Positions 10,074 to 21,133 of a DNA stretch of 64,000 nucleotides are shown here, piece by piece. The notes under the pieces were generated by a model that saw only the letters and a program-made list of their open reading frames with translations, was not told the DNA's origin and made no database searches. This stretch comes from Ulva prolifera (Eukaryota > Chlorophyta > Ulvophyceae > Ulvales > Ulvaceae). Location of the stretch: contig CM041196.1 of NCBI GenBank assembly GCA_023078555.1, positions 12,542,985 to 12,606,984 of the forward strand. Direction: 5' to 3'. Made by a program: the position numbers and the translations under genes. The stretch's first letter is position 1; each line of letters opens with the position of its first letter.

Positions 10074-13000
10074 ATGGGCGCGATCCCCGTGCAGTCAGGG
10101 GATACCCTGCCGCCGTCCGCCGCGGCGGAGGGCCGGGCCTCCGGCAGCCGCCGGGGACCGGGCGTGATGCCCGCGGCACCAAAGGCGCCAAAGCCGCCGG
10201 CACCCAAGGCGCCGTTCCTGTCGCTGTACAGCAACATAGACGTGTGGGACACTGTGGCGCTGGCGATCGGTGCCGCGGCCGCGCTCGTCAACGGCGCGAC
10301 GCCGCCGGCGTTTGCATTCATCTTTGGCGAGGTGCGCTTGAAGCCTTGCGAGGTCTCACCCCGTTGGTCAGGTGCTAGCATGCGTGTGGTTGCTTCTACG
10401 CTGTTCGACCCAGACCTACAGTCGCCTCTGTTGCGTGAAGTGCTTGCGGTCATGTCCATGTCGAGGGCTCTTGCCTCGGCCTGCCCCTTGGCGCCAGCCC
10501 AGAACCACCAACAAGTCCTGCATCAGCCTGTTTTGCATCACCGTCTGACTAGCTCAGCACCAGACCGGGAACCTCTTGCAGCGCCTCGTGAGGACTCTGC
10601 AGCTTGCTGGCCCATTGTACGGTGCTGCAGGCTACCCATGCCGATGTACACGCTTGCATGGGGGGCATGCATGCTCCGATATGCATGTGTGCCTCCCCCG
10701 AGCGGCGGGCCGCTTGCGCCTGACCAGCTCTGTCTCAACGAAAGCCCCCGTCAACCAGCCGCACATGATGTCGACCGGCCCTCGTGCTGGGATCTATCTG
10801 TTGGCCATTAGATCTGGCCGCCTCTGTGCCTGCAGAGCACAACGGAGCAGTGGCTGTGGGGTGCAGTTTGTGGGAGCGCTGACGGCGGTAGACACGTTGG
10901 ACCGGGCGAAGCTCGCCGCGTTGCACATGTGTGTCCTCGGCGGCGCCACCCTCGTAGCCACCTTCCTCGAAGTCGGCCTCTTCAAGTGGTCAGGTGTGCT
11001 CCCAGTCAGCCGGGCTGTGTGTTTGCATGCATGTTGGAGATATGCCGACTCGGACGAACAAAGACCTGAATCCGAGATGCACAGGCACAGCGTACCTGCG
11101 AACCAAGCCGCGGCGCAGTGCCGTGAGGCTTGCCTAGGCTTCCAAAGGAAGCACGCATGCAAGGAGATGGTATGCACAAAGCTGCATCCATGCTGAGGTG
11201 CTCAGCCGGCGGCAACTGGTGCAGGTGCCCGGCAGGTGGCGCGGCTGCGCGGCGCCTACATGCATGCGCTCCTCCACCTCGACATGACCTTCCACGGCGG
11301 CGCCACCACCAAGCCGGAGGAGACCGTGTGCGCGCTTGACCGCGACTGCGCCGCCATCGAGGCCGCAATCTCGCACCGCGTTGCGAAAACCCTACGCACG
11401 ATCTCCACGTTTGTCCTCGCGGCCGCGCTCGCGTTTACGCGCAACTGGGAGGTGGCTATGGTGGCGCTCGCGCTCGCGCCGGTCGTCGGCGCAGCGACGG
11501 CGTTGGTCGCGCGGGCCGCGCAGCGCGGGGCGGAGGAGGCGCGGTCAGGGTACGCGGCGGCCGGGGCGCTCGCAGCGCAGGCGATCTGCCACGCGCGGGC
11601 CGTCGTCGCGCTGCAGGCGGAGCGGCGGCTGCTTGAGCGGTTTGTGGACATGGTCGCGGCGCCGTGGCGGCTGTTCGCTTGGGGCCCGGCTGCCACGGCG
11701 GCTGCGCACGGCGCCGTGGCCTCGGCCGAGATCGTCACGTGCGGACCCCCTCCCTCTGTGATGACCCCCCCCCCCCCCCCCCCCCCCCCCCCAGGCCCTT
11801 TATCTCCGAGATTTCATCACGGCCCCCCGTGCAAATCGGCCGAGTGCAACATTGCATGTCACACCGTCTGCTGTCCCTGCGGCTGTTCTCCCACCACAGG
11901 CGTCTGCTGCAAGGAGTGGCTGTGGCATCCCGAAGCCTCCACCGTTCACACATCGCCCTTGGGCCTCACGTCTCGACCTATGCACACGGTGCATGAGCGG
12001 CGATGGTGCTGCGCATGTGGCCCACTGAAAGAGCCGCAACGAGGCCTGGAGTGGCCGCGTGCATGAGCCAATGCTGTGCAGGACATATGGCCGCGTGCAT
12101 GAGCCAATGCCGTGCAGGACATATGGCCCAGTGCATGAGTGATGCCGGTGCCGTCCATGCCGCCTGACGCATGTACCGGTTGCTACTGTAGCATGCATGT
12201 GCGGACGGGGCTGGACGCATGCAGGTACGGGCTGCTGCTGTGGTATGCGGCGAAGCGTGTGCGGGATGGCGCGTGCACCCCTGAAGCCGCGGTGCAGGCC
12301 GCCTGGTGCGTCGTCATCGCCGGGATGGCCCTCGGCCAAGCGGTGCCGGATGTGGCGCAGGTGGACGAGGGGCGGCGCGCGGGCGCGCGGCTACAGGCGG
12401 TGCTCGCGCGGGCGCCGCCGTCCGGCGCGCTCGATGCCGGCGCGGCGCTGCAGAAGCCCCTCCTGGTGCGTGCCGCCGCTGGGGCCTGCTGCGTTGGATG
12501 CACAGCATGCACAGCGCGCTGGAGCCGGAGCCGGGCTTCTACATTCGTGTGTGTGTATGCGTGACGCATGTACGTCTGGCACACCTAATAATTCGCAAAG
12601 GCCGGCTGCTGTATCTTTGCAGCGGTATGGCGCCCGGCAGACGGAGCCAGCAGGCGCCCGATAGCTTAGGCCACCCCGCCGCTCATATGCACATCCCGTA
12701 GATGCGGTCGCTATGTCTACCGGCCTGCTGAGGGCTAGCGGTTCAGCTCCACGCACACCTCAGCACTTTCCATGCACGCCATGCATGCTGCCTGCAGGAA
12801 CAGGCAGAGCCGGGTAGCTGGTACTTGCTCTGTATATGTGTATCTCAGCGGATGCTGTGCATGCTGTGCATGCTGTGCGTGCTGCGTGCAGGGCCAGGTG
12901 GAGCTGCAGGAGGTCACGTTTGCATTCCCGTCGCGGCCGGCGAGCCCGGTGCTGCGCGCGTTCACGCTGCACATGGCCGCCGGCCATGTCACGGCCCTCG

Positions 13001-16000
13001 TCGGCCCGACCGGCTGCGGCAAGAGCACCCTGCTGCAGCTGCTGTCGCGCCTCTACGAGCCGACCGGCGGCCGCATCTGCGTCGACGGCATGGATGTCCG
13101 CTCGCTGTCGCTGCGCTGGTACCGCACGCAGGTGCGTGCCACCTGTGGCCACTCTATCATGCGTTGTGGTCTTCCAGGAGCGCAGGCGCCGTTGCGGTAC
13201 TTCTCAACCTGAACGCCATGTATCTCGTATCTGAGATACGTCAACAGGGGTAGCATAATGTGCTCGGCTTCGGCGGTACTGCGGCCGTCGGAGGTGCTGC
13301 CATGCGTCTCTTCCCCACAGATGTTGCAGCTAGGCCACCACCACCCTGGAATCCAGGCTCCCCACATCACCCATACGAGGCGCCCCCTGTAGTCACTCTC
13401 TCGCGCGGTACTCCAACACCCGTCGCCGCTGCAGGTGGCGATGGTGAGCGGCGACCCTGTCATCTTCGCAACCAGCATCCGCGACAACATCGCCATCGGC
13501 CGCCCGGGCGCCTCCGAGTCCGAAATCCACGAGGCCGCCCGCGCCGCGGGCGCCGCCGCCTTTGTGCAGAAACTCCCGGACGGCTACTGGACGCGCGTCG
13601 GCGGCAGCAACATGCAGCTCACGGCAGAGCAGAAGCAGCGGCTCGCGGTCGCGCGCGTCGCGCTGCGGGACCCGCGCCTGCTGCTGCTCGACGAGGCGAC
13701 GAGCGCGCTCGACGCGGAGAATGAGCGGGCCGTGAGGTCGCTGCAGGCGGTGCTCGAGCGACTCTCGGAGGGCCGCACGACGCTGGTAGTCACGGACCAG
13801 CTCGCGTCGATCCGCAACGCACACCAGATCGCCGTCATGCAGGCGCGCTGCTGCTGCCGGCTACATGAATGCGCTACATGCATACTCTTGAAGGAATGCC
13901 CTGTTGTCCTTGAGGGCCTGTGCGAGGGCTCGACATTTCCTGCGCTGCCGATGTCTGAAGCTCTGGATGTGTGTGTAAAAGGAGGGCGTTGTGTGTGTCT
14001 GCAGAAGGGGCGGATCGTGGAGTATGGCAGCCACTCGGAGCTCTACTCGCAGCAGCAGTCGTTGTACCACACCCTCATGCGGGGCCACGAGGCCTCCTCC
14101 GCCGCCTCCGCGCCCGGCCCCGAGATCACTCCAGCCGCCGAAGCTCGCCCCTCCCACATCGCCAAGCCACCCGCCGCGACCCCGCTGGACGCGGACGCAA
14201 CGCCGCAGATCGGCCCAGACGCCGTGAGCTGCTCGGTCCTGGCCGGCGGCGGCGCGGCGGCCGGCGGCGGCCTCCGCAACGGCTACGCCGCGGCGCCGCC
14301 GAGCGGCGTGCACCCGGGGGCCGTGGCCCCCGCGGCGGCGGCGGCTGCGCCGCCGCCCGCGGCCGTGGTGCCGGCCGCGCCGGCGTCCGGCGCCGGCACT
14401 GGCGAGTCGACGACGGACGGCGGCGACCGCGGCTCCGACATGACGCGGGTGCGGCTGGGGGGCCACATGGGGGTGCTCGGGCCGGGGATGCACCGCGCGC
14501 GCCGCGCGCTACGCATGCAGCTCGCGCTCGGCCAGTACAGCGCGCAAGGCGGCGGCGATGTCCTCGCGGCACGCGCGGAGCTGCCGGCAATCCAGTGGTG
14601 GGCAAAGCAGGGCGTCATGGGCAGCGGCAACCTGCTGTGTGGCTTCTGGCCGCTGCCCGTGGACCACTCACAGCCGAAGGAGTGCGTGCTGAGCTGTGGC
14701 CTGCTGCCGCGCATGCTACGCGTCGACGACCCCGGCCACCTGGTGCGCCCCCGTGCATGCCCCCCATCTCTATGCATGCTGCGACAGTTACAAAGGAGTG
14801 AACGGGAGATCCTTGTGCATCAGTTTTACAGATAGCATCGCATGCATGCTGCTAGTGTCTTGTATGCTGCACATCTGAGGGTGCGTGGGATCGTGCTTGT
14901 GCGAGACTTGGGTCGCTCTGCGTGGTGTGGGTGCTCTTTCCGCATGGGATGCCGCCAGTGGCTTAGGCGTGCTGTATCGTCTCTGCACTGCAACCTGACG
15001 CCCCGCCTTCATTCTCGTGCAGCATGTGACACACCCCAACGTGCATGACCCACGTCATACAGCAACAACCCCGGACGCATCGTCGTGGAACATCACCGCA
15101 TGCGGGTCATGTGCAGACGGCGGACGAAGAGAACGTGGCTGTGGGGCCGCGGAGGCTGCTCGCACTCACCGCGCCGGAGTGGCTGTGGCTCGTGATGGGC
15201 ACCGCCGTGTCGGCACTGCTCGGCGCCGTTCGGCCGCTCTTCGCCGTCCTCCTCGCCGCGTCTCTGTCGCTGATGCAGCCCGGAAGCTCGCCGTCGGACG
15301 GCGGCCGCGTGGTGATCTTCTTCGTGGCGCTGGCGGCCCTGCAGCTCGTGCTCAGCGCCGCGCAGGTACGCTCTTTCCCTCACATACCCATCACGGCCAC
15401 AGCTGCTTTGCCCGCATGCATGCGCCGTCTGCAGTGTCTACGAGGGCGTCCCCCGACCCTGCCAGACCCTGCGTCGGCTGCCTGGTACAGGGAGTTGGCC
15501 CAGCCTCAGCGTTGCTATGAGTTTTGGGTCGATGGGCCTGGTCAAGGAGAACAAGCTGAGTGACTTGGTATAGTGTCGGGATAGTAGACCGGAAAATGTT
15601 GTACGGATCTTGACAACTCGGTGCGACCCAATACCGTTGCCCTGGTTCGCCAAGGCCAGCGATGCTGGAGAATCCGTCGACCATGTGCCAAAGGGGCAAA
15701 CCACATGGAACCCCCATCAAGGGGGGGGTCAGACAACCGTACGCAGCTCACATGCCCCCCCCCCCCCCCCCCCCCCCCGTCCCCCCCCAACCTTTCACAG
15801 CGGCTGCCTGGGCGTGCAGGCGATCACGCTGGACATCGCTGGCGCGAGGCTCGCGGAGCGCGTGCGCGTCCTCTTCCTCCGCGCCGCCCTCAACATGGAG
15901 GTCGCCTGGTTTGACCAGGACGCCAACGCGGGCAGCATCCTCGCGGCGCACCTCGCGGCCGCCGCGCCCGCCGTGCGGGGAGCCGCCGGGGACACCCTCG

Positions 16001-18306
16001 CGTCGGCCGCACAGGCCGGCGTCGCGCTCGCGCTCGGCCTCGCGGTGGCTCTCGCCGTGAGCTGGAAGATGACGCTCGTGCTCTCGGCCGCTCAGCTGCT
16101 GCTCGGGTTTGCCGTGTACGTGAAGGAGGTGTGCACGGGTGCGCTCTCTCACCCCTGTGGACACCAATGAGCACCTCTAGACAGCACACCCTCCCCATTA
16201 TTGTCCATGCGGTCACACAGGGATCATGCACGAATGCAGCTAGCAGCCGCGGGTCTCAGGACACAGTTTGACACGACTCGCAGCCACATGGGCACTCCAG
16301 TAGCCTCGTAGGTTGATCATGTCTTTCACAGGCCTCCTTGGAGGACTGAGACACAAAAGTTGTGTGTAAAGATGAACATGTGAAACAAAGGACAAGGGAC
16401 AATTGGCGACGGAGACTTTTATTGGCCAGAAACAAGGCTGCCAAACACGGTGCAGGCACGGACAGTGCGAACGACGACCCGTTGTCCGACGCGAACGAGA
16501 CCTCCTTCGAGGCGCTTGCTGCCATCCGCACCGTCCACATCTTTGGCATGCAGCCCCTCACTGCCGCCGCCATCTCCGCCGCCACCGCGCGGCCGCACGC
16601 GCAGCTCCGCCGCGCCGCTCTCGCCGCCGGCCTCATGTGCGGCGTCAGCCAGGCGGTCACGTGCGGCGTCTTTGCGCTCTCGTTCTGGTACGGCGCGACT
16701 CTCATCACGAGCGGCCACCTCTCGATGCGCTCGCTGCTGATCGTGATGTTCGCGCTGCTGCTCTCCGCGCTCGCGGCGGTCGACGTGCGCTTCACGTTCC
16801 CGGACGTCGCGGCCGGGGCGACCGCCGTCGCCCGCGTCTTCCGAGGTGCGCTTCCCACCGGAGCCGGCTCTTGACACTTGCGCCAACCAACCAGAAGTCT
16901 CGCTCACATATGCCATGCCACACCCACTGCTGCCCTCAGTTGCCTTTGTATGTGGCGCAATGAAGTCCCGCTTCCTCTGCCCCCGTCTGCGTTATTTCCT
17001 TGCATGGGGCCATTGCAGCCGGGCGGAGCCGGCTATTCTCCCCTGCTGCCCTGTTCGCCCCAAGGCATGCACATCATGCATCACGCAGCCGCGAAAGCCA
17101 CCAGCATCCGCCAGCCCCACCCCCCACCTCTGCTGCACCCACCAACCTCATGCACATCATGCGCACTGCAGCCGCCAATGTTTCCGTACTGAATCGACCG
17201 CACCCCACCGGCGTTCAGTGATTGACCGGGCGTCCAAGATCGACGCGAGCCGGCCGCACGGCTTCCGCCCACCCGGCGACGTCCACGGCGAGGTCGAGTT
17301 TCGCGACGTCACGCTCGCGTACCCGACGCGCGCCGCGGGTCCGATGCTGCGGCGCTTCTCGCTCGTCGCGCCGGGCCGCGCCGTCACGGCGCTGATCGGG
17401 GAGCGCGTCAGCGGCACCGTCGCGGCGGTTGGCCTCGTGGAGCGCTTCTACGACGTGCATGCAGGAGCGGTGCTGCTGGACGGCGCGGACGTGCGCGACC
17501 TAGACATCACCTGGCTGCGCGCACAGGTGCGCATATTCACGCGTAATTACGCGTTGCATCCCCCGCCACCTCGATACACAATAATTGATCTCCCAGAGGT
17601 TGTACGAGCCTCTGTTGGCGCAGTGCTGGGGCAAACCCCTCCATTCTTGAACGCACGCTGAGGTCGTTCGAGCTGTGTGAATGAGCATAAGCAGTCCTGC
17701 TTGAGCGCCGCGCTCATGATGTTCACGTACAGAGCACTGCATGTTTCGCACCTACCACACTTGCAAGCTCTTGCGGCGCGATTGTGAGCGTGACTGCCGG
17801 TGTAGGTAGGGTTCCTCGGGCCGGAGCCGGCGCTGTTCAACGGCACCATCCTGGACAATGTGCAGCTCGGCAAGCCCGACGCGACGCTGGAGGAGGTGCT
17901 CGCGGCGTGCGAGGCCGCCAACGCGCGCGAGTTCATCGAGGGCCTCCCAGACACCGTCGACACCGTCCTCGGCGACGGCGCCGCGATAACCCTGAGCGCG
18001 AGCCAGCGGCAGCGGCTCGCGGTCGCGCGCACGATTCTGCGCGACCCGCGCGTGCTGCTTCTCGACGAGGCGGCCGCGATGCAGGACGCGGAGAGCGAGC
18101 GCGTGGTGCAGGCGGCGTATGAGCGGCTGATGCATGGGCGCACGACGATCGTGATCCCGAGGCGGCTCGTGACGGTGCGCAAGGCGGACAAGATCGTGGT
18201 TATGCAGCGGGGGGCCGTGCTGGCGGAGGGGGCGCATGCGGAGCTGATGCGTGGGAATGCAAAGGGGCAGTACGTGCGCCTCGCGCTCGCGCAGTGCGCC
18301 AACTGA
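10074..18306 (+). CDS. ABCB-type full transporter with degenerate nucleotide-binding domains (tandem paralogue)
   Basis: A complete gene of about 1430 residues. Exons: 10074-10331, 10867-10993, 11225-11738, 12225-12465, 12892-13131, 13435-13842, 14005-14742, 15117-15365, 15820-16138, 16456-16845, 17219-17526, 17806-18306. All phases agree and the total is divisible by three. The start ATG has a GCCGCCATGG context. Order is TMD1-NBD1-long Ala/Pro-rich linker-TMD2-NBD2, and introns match the upstream paralogue except for one. NBD1 keeps Walker A (GPTGCGKST) and Walker B, but the Q-loop reads VSGDP, the signature LTAEQ and the H-loop region VTDQL. NBD2 has lost the Walker A lysine (GERVSGTVA), its Q-loop reads LGPEP, its signature LSASQ, and its H-loop region IPRRL. 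Frames are open and GC-rich like the neighbour, so this looks like a pseudo-ATPase rather than random decay. Transport activity is doubtful. Confidence 0.87.
11765..11792 (+). repeat. Poly(C) tract, 28 nt, in intron
   Basis: An uninterrupted run of C about 26 nt after the donor at 11739, followed immediately by AG. The opposite strand is poly(G). Its exact length in the assembly may be unreliable. Confidence 0.9.
12053..12140 (+). repeat. 36-bp tandem repeat in intron of second ABCB gene
   Basis: Units at 12053-12088 and 12089-12124, plus a partial third, begin GGCCGCGTGCATGAGCCAAT. The two full copies differ at one position. They lie in the intron 11739-12224. Confidence 0.9.
13843..14004 (+). 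other. 162-nt GC-AG intron that stays in frame
   Basis: Exons on both sides give the conserved reading IAVMQ-KGRIVEYG only if the intron starts with GC (ATGCAG followed by GCGCGC) and ends at CTGCAG. The intron is 54 codons long with no in-frame stop, so retention would insert 54 residues just after the H-loop region of NBD1. The first ABCB gene has a GC-AG intron at the same position (1791-2185). Confidence 0.8.
15755..15778 (+). repeat. Poly(C) tract, 24 nt, in intron
   Basis: A C run in the intron 15366-15819, followed by GT and eight more C, about 40 nt before the acceptor. It may serve as an extreme pyrimidine tract. Confidence 0.9.
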
Positions 18307-21133
18307 CGCGGGCCGGCGCCGCGGCTCACCGCTGGCATGCAATGTGCGCGTTGGCGCATCGATCGAGAGAGCTCCCACAACGTGCGGGGGCGGTGTATGC
18401 ATGCATGGGGAGCATGCATTGGCATGACCACCGAGGTGGACGACGATGCCGTCGTGTCAGTGGAAGTGGCAACTGTCGGTGGGGTTCCAGCTCCAGCTCC
18501 CATTGCCTTAGCACAGGCTTCTCGGCTCTGTCATGGCCATGACAGAGCCGAGAAAGGCATCTGCCCGCCGGCGGGCAGATGCCTTTGTTTATGGAGAGGC
18601 GGGATTGTCTTGAGGCGATCTTGGGAGGCTGAGGCTTTGTGAGGCTGCAGAGACGCAGCAGGTGATCCTGCACCTGCGGTGGGGTAGCACCAGCACCAGC
18701 ACCAGTGCTTCTGCAGCCCGCCGCGGACGCCGCCGGCTGCGGAGATTTTCTCGCCGGGGAATGCACGCACCTAAAGTCTCGTGTAGCGATGGCATTTTTT
18801 TGTGCATATTTTTGGCAGGATCAGGCGCCGGCCTCGGCTGAAGCCTGCACATGCGAGGAAGGCTCTGAGTCCGGGGCCTGGACTGTGAGCATGCATTCAG
18901 ATCATGCGTTGCGGTCGACTTCAGTGTAGCAGCAGCAGTGCTCTGCTGTTGAAATGGTGAGGTGGCACGTGTGGTAAATGCCGCCGGCCGTGGATGAGCT
19001 CTCCACGCATGCGCAGCATGCATGTGCCTTTCGTGCTGGCAGCAAGCGGGAGATTGCTGGAGAGCCAGCGCTCTTTTGGCAGGACGGCTTTGCTGTGTTT
19101 TTAGGACAGGGCGTTTGGGGGGTGTGGCTTGCAATGGGGCGTGCATGATTACATCCCCTTGTGCCCGGATGTGGGCCTTCTCAGTGGGGCCCATGGCGCT
19201 GGAGCTGACGCGAGGCATTTTGGATAGTGATTAGCGCTTAGTATGTCTGTGTGATGATGGCTTATATGAGACGGATAGTCTGCGAATCGTGATGCTCTAC
19301 ATGCAGTGCTTCTGCTTTACATGCCCTGAGGTGGTTGAGGGCCAGGGAAATGATATTGACTGCGAAGGGCCGTACGTGGACTCCAGCTTGAGATGAACTC
19401 GAAGATGGTATGAATGCCTGGAATTAGGGCTGGCGGGCGATGGTGCTGGTGCCGTGCAGCCTGTTGAGAAACCAGCCCTACCTGAGATGATTGGAAGCAA
19501 TGTTCGGGAAATGCCATGCACTGCTGCCCGCAGGTGTTTGTGCGCGTCTGTTGTGCTTCTCAAGATGGTGTCGCAGAACAGCGGGTGGAACCGAGCAGTC
19601 CGTGCACAGGATGTGGTGCTGGGTGGTCCAGAGGCAACGCGCGTTGCTTGCCATGGGAACCACTTGACGAGAGTCGCCTTTCTTACCATCGCCCGAGAGC
19701 GACTTGCTACCTTGTGAAATACATGGCGTGACGAGGGCTGCTATGGGTGGCTGGCATTGTAAGAGGGACACGCAGGGCTCGGGTGCCCAGCCTGGTGGAT
19801 AATCTCTCCCTAAGCGTCCGCTGTGGCGAGTCGTCTGGTTGCGGCCAAGCAAACGAGCATACATTTCAAACCGGTATTTGATGTCGCATGCGGTCATTGC
19901 ACAGAGCAATCGCAACTGCACAGAGCAGATACAACTGCAGCAGATGTCGATCCTCCGCGCAGCTGTCATCATAGAACGGGAGCTCCAAATGCACAGAGAC
20001 GCGACCTTGCAAATAATTGATGCTGTCGGGCAGTCAAAGCCGGTCAACCATTGTTTTCGCCGGGGCACGCTGGTGTGTGTGGGCAGCTGTATACTTGCCA
20101 CGTCCTAGGTTGAGTTCGACGGGCACACAATTCACACCAAGTCGCCGTCATCTACTGCAAAAAATCTGTCGAGTAGCTATCAGCCTCTCAGCCGCACCGG
20201 TCGATCGCATGTGCAATGGCGTTGTAGGCATGCCTGGTGAGCTAAGCCTGAACCATGCATGTACAGGAACGCATGACGAGTTCGTCATCCAGCCTGAGCC
20301 AGCCTCGCGAGGCCTCTGCGGACGCTTCGGCAGCATTTTTTTATGTCCTATACCCATTCCGCGGACCACCTCGAAACGTTGACCGTTCCACACAGCATTC
20401 TGTGTTGTGGCCAGACTCTTAGGCACAGATTCAAAGTGCCACAGCGTTTTGGCCTGCATTTTGTGGCGAAAGCCCACTCTATCCCATACAGTCCTTTGCC
20501 GAAGTCACGTTGGAAGATCCAATCGTTTTCAATGTTATCGCTACATTGCTGTTCTGCAGTGGTAGTGGTTCCTGTGGCAGATCAGCTTTCGTCCGGGCTT
20601 CGCCGATCAGGCAGCCTCCGATAGGCACGTCGGTGCCTTTTTTATATGGCTTCATGCATCGTGACAGCTTAATTTTGAAGCTGGAGGAAGCCGGTAGATG
20701 CCAAATCGCACGGTGTCTCGTCGGGACTAGCAGGACCCATTCCAGAGGTGGTCGGCATGCGGAACGACGGATCAGCTACGCACGAGTTTGAAGTACGTCA
20801 TTCTGTCCTATCTGGTCGTTCATAGTCTTATATCTGGTGCAGAGCATACCTCGTTTGTACACAGGAAGGCACCATGCACTACATCACGCGTACTCCAGCC
20901 GCACGGGACGCCTCCGTTGCATCCCAGCGCACCGTCAAAGGTCAGTAGTGTATGCGTAGAGGAACTGGATGTGATGTCATCCTGGTTTTCTATATCCAGC
21001 GCACTTCGCGGGTTGATTCCCGATGCTTATCGCGCACGTCTCGCACATTGCCGGAGGCCCCATTCACCTTTCACAGTCAAGTCACCCGCGCTTGTAGGAT
21101 GAGTCAAAGACGCAGACGAGAGATGTCGGAATC
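18307..21133. other. Intergenic region between second ABCB gene and polycystin gene
   Basis: About 2.8 kb of lower-GC sequence holding the paired palindromes at 18519-18586 and otherwise nothing recognised. ORFs such as 19478-20101 (minus) and 20788-21102 (plus) show no known motif. The polycystin 5' UTR, and possibly an upstream coding exon, should lie near its right end. Confidence 0.65.
18519..18586. repeat. Twin perfect palindromes downstream of second ABCB gene
   Basis: Two abutting perfect inverted repeats share two bases: 18519-18554 (18-nt arms, centre CATGGCCATG) and 18553-18586 (17-nt arms, centre CCGCCGGCGG). They start 213 bp after the stop codon. The two-palindrome architecture is like that at 4918-5045 but the sequence is unrelated. 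In the 3' flank they could act in transcript 3'-end structure; that is inference. Confidence 0.95.

Noticed and set aside
13435-14835. A single 466-codon ORF as one exon
   Set aside because: It runs through the GC-AG intron 13843-14004 and past the donor at 14743. Alignment with the upstream paralogue and NBD motifs requires splicing.
19478-20101. 207-codon minus-strand ORF as a gene
   Set aside because: No recognisable motif, mixed composition, no splice context; likely chance in intergenic DNA.
20620-20647. Hairpin plus T run resembling a bacterial terminator
   Set aside because: The context is a eukaryotic intergenic region with no promoter or RNA gene upstream; treated as coincidence.
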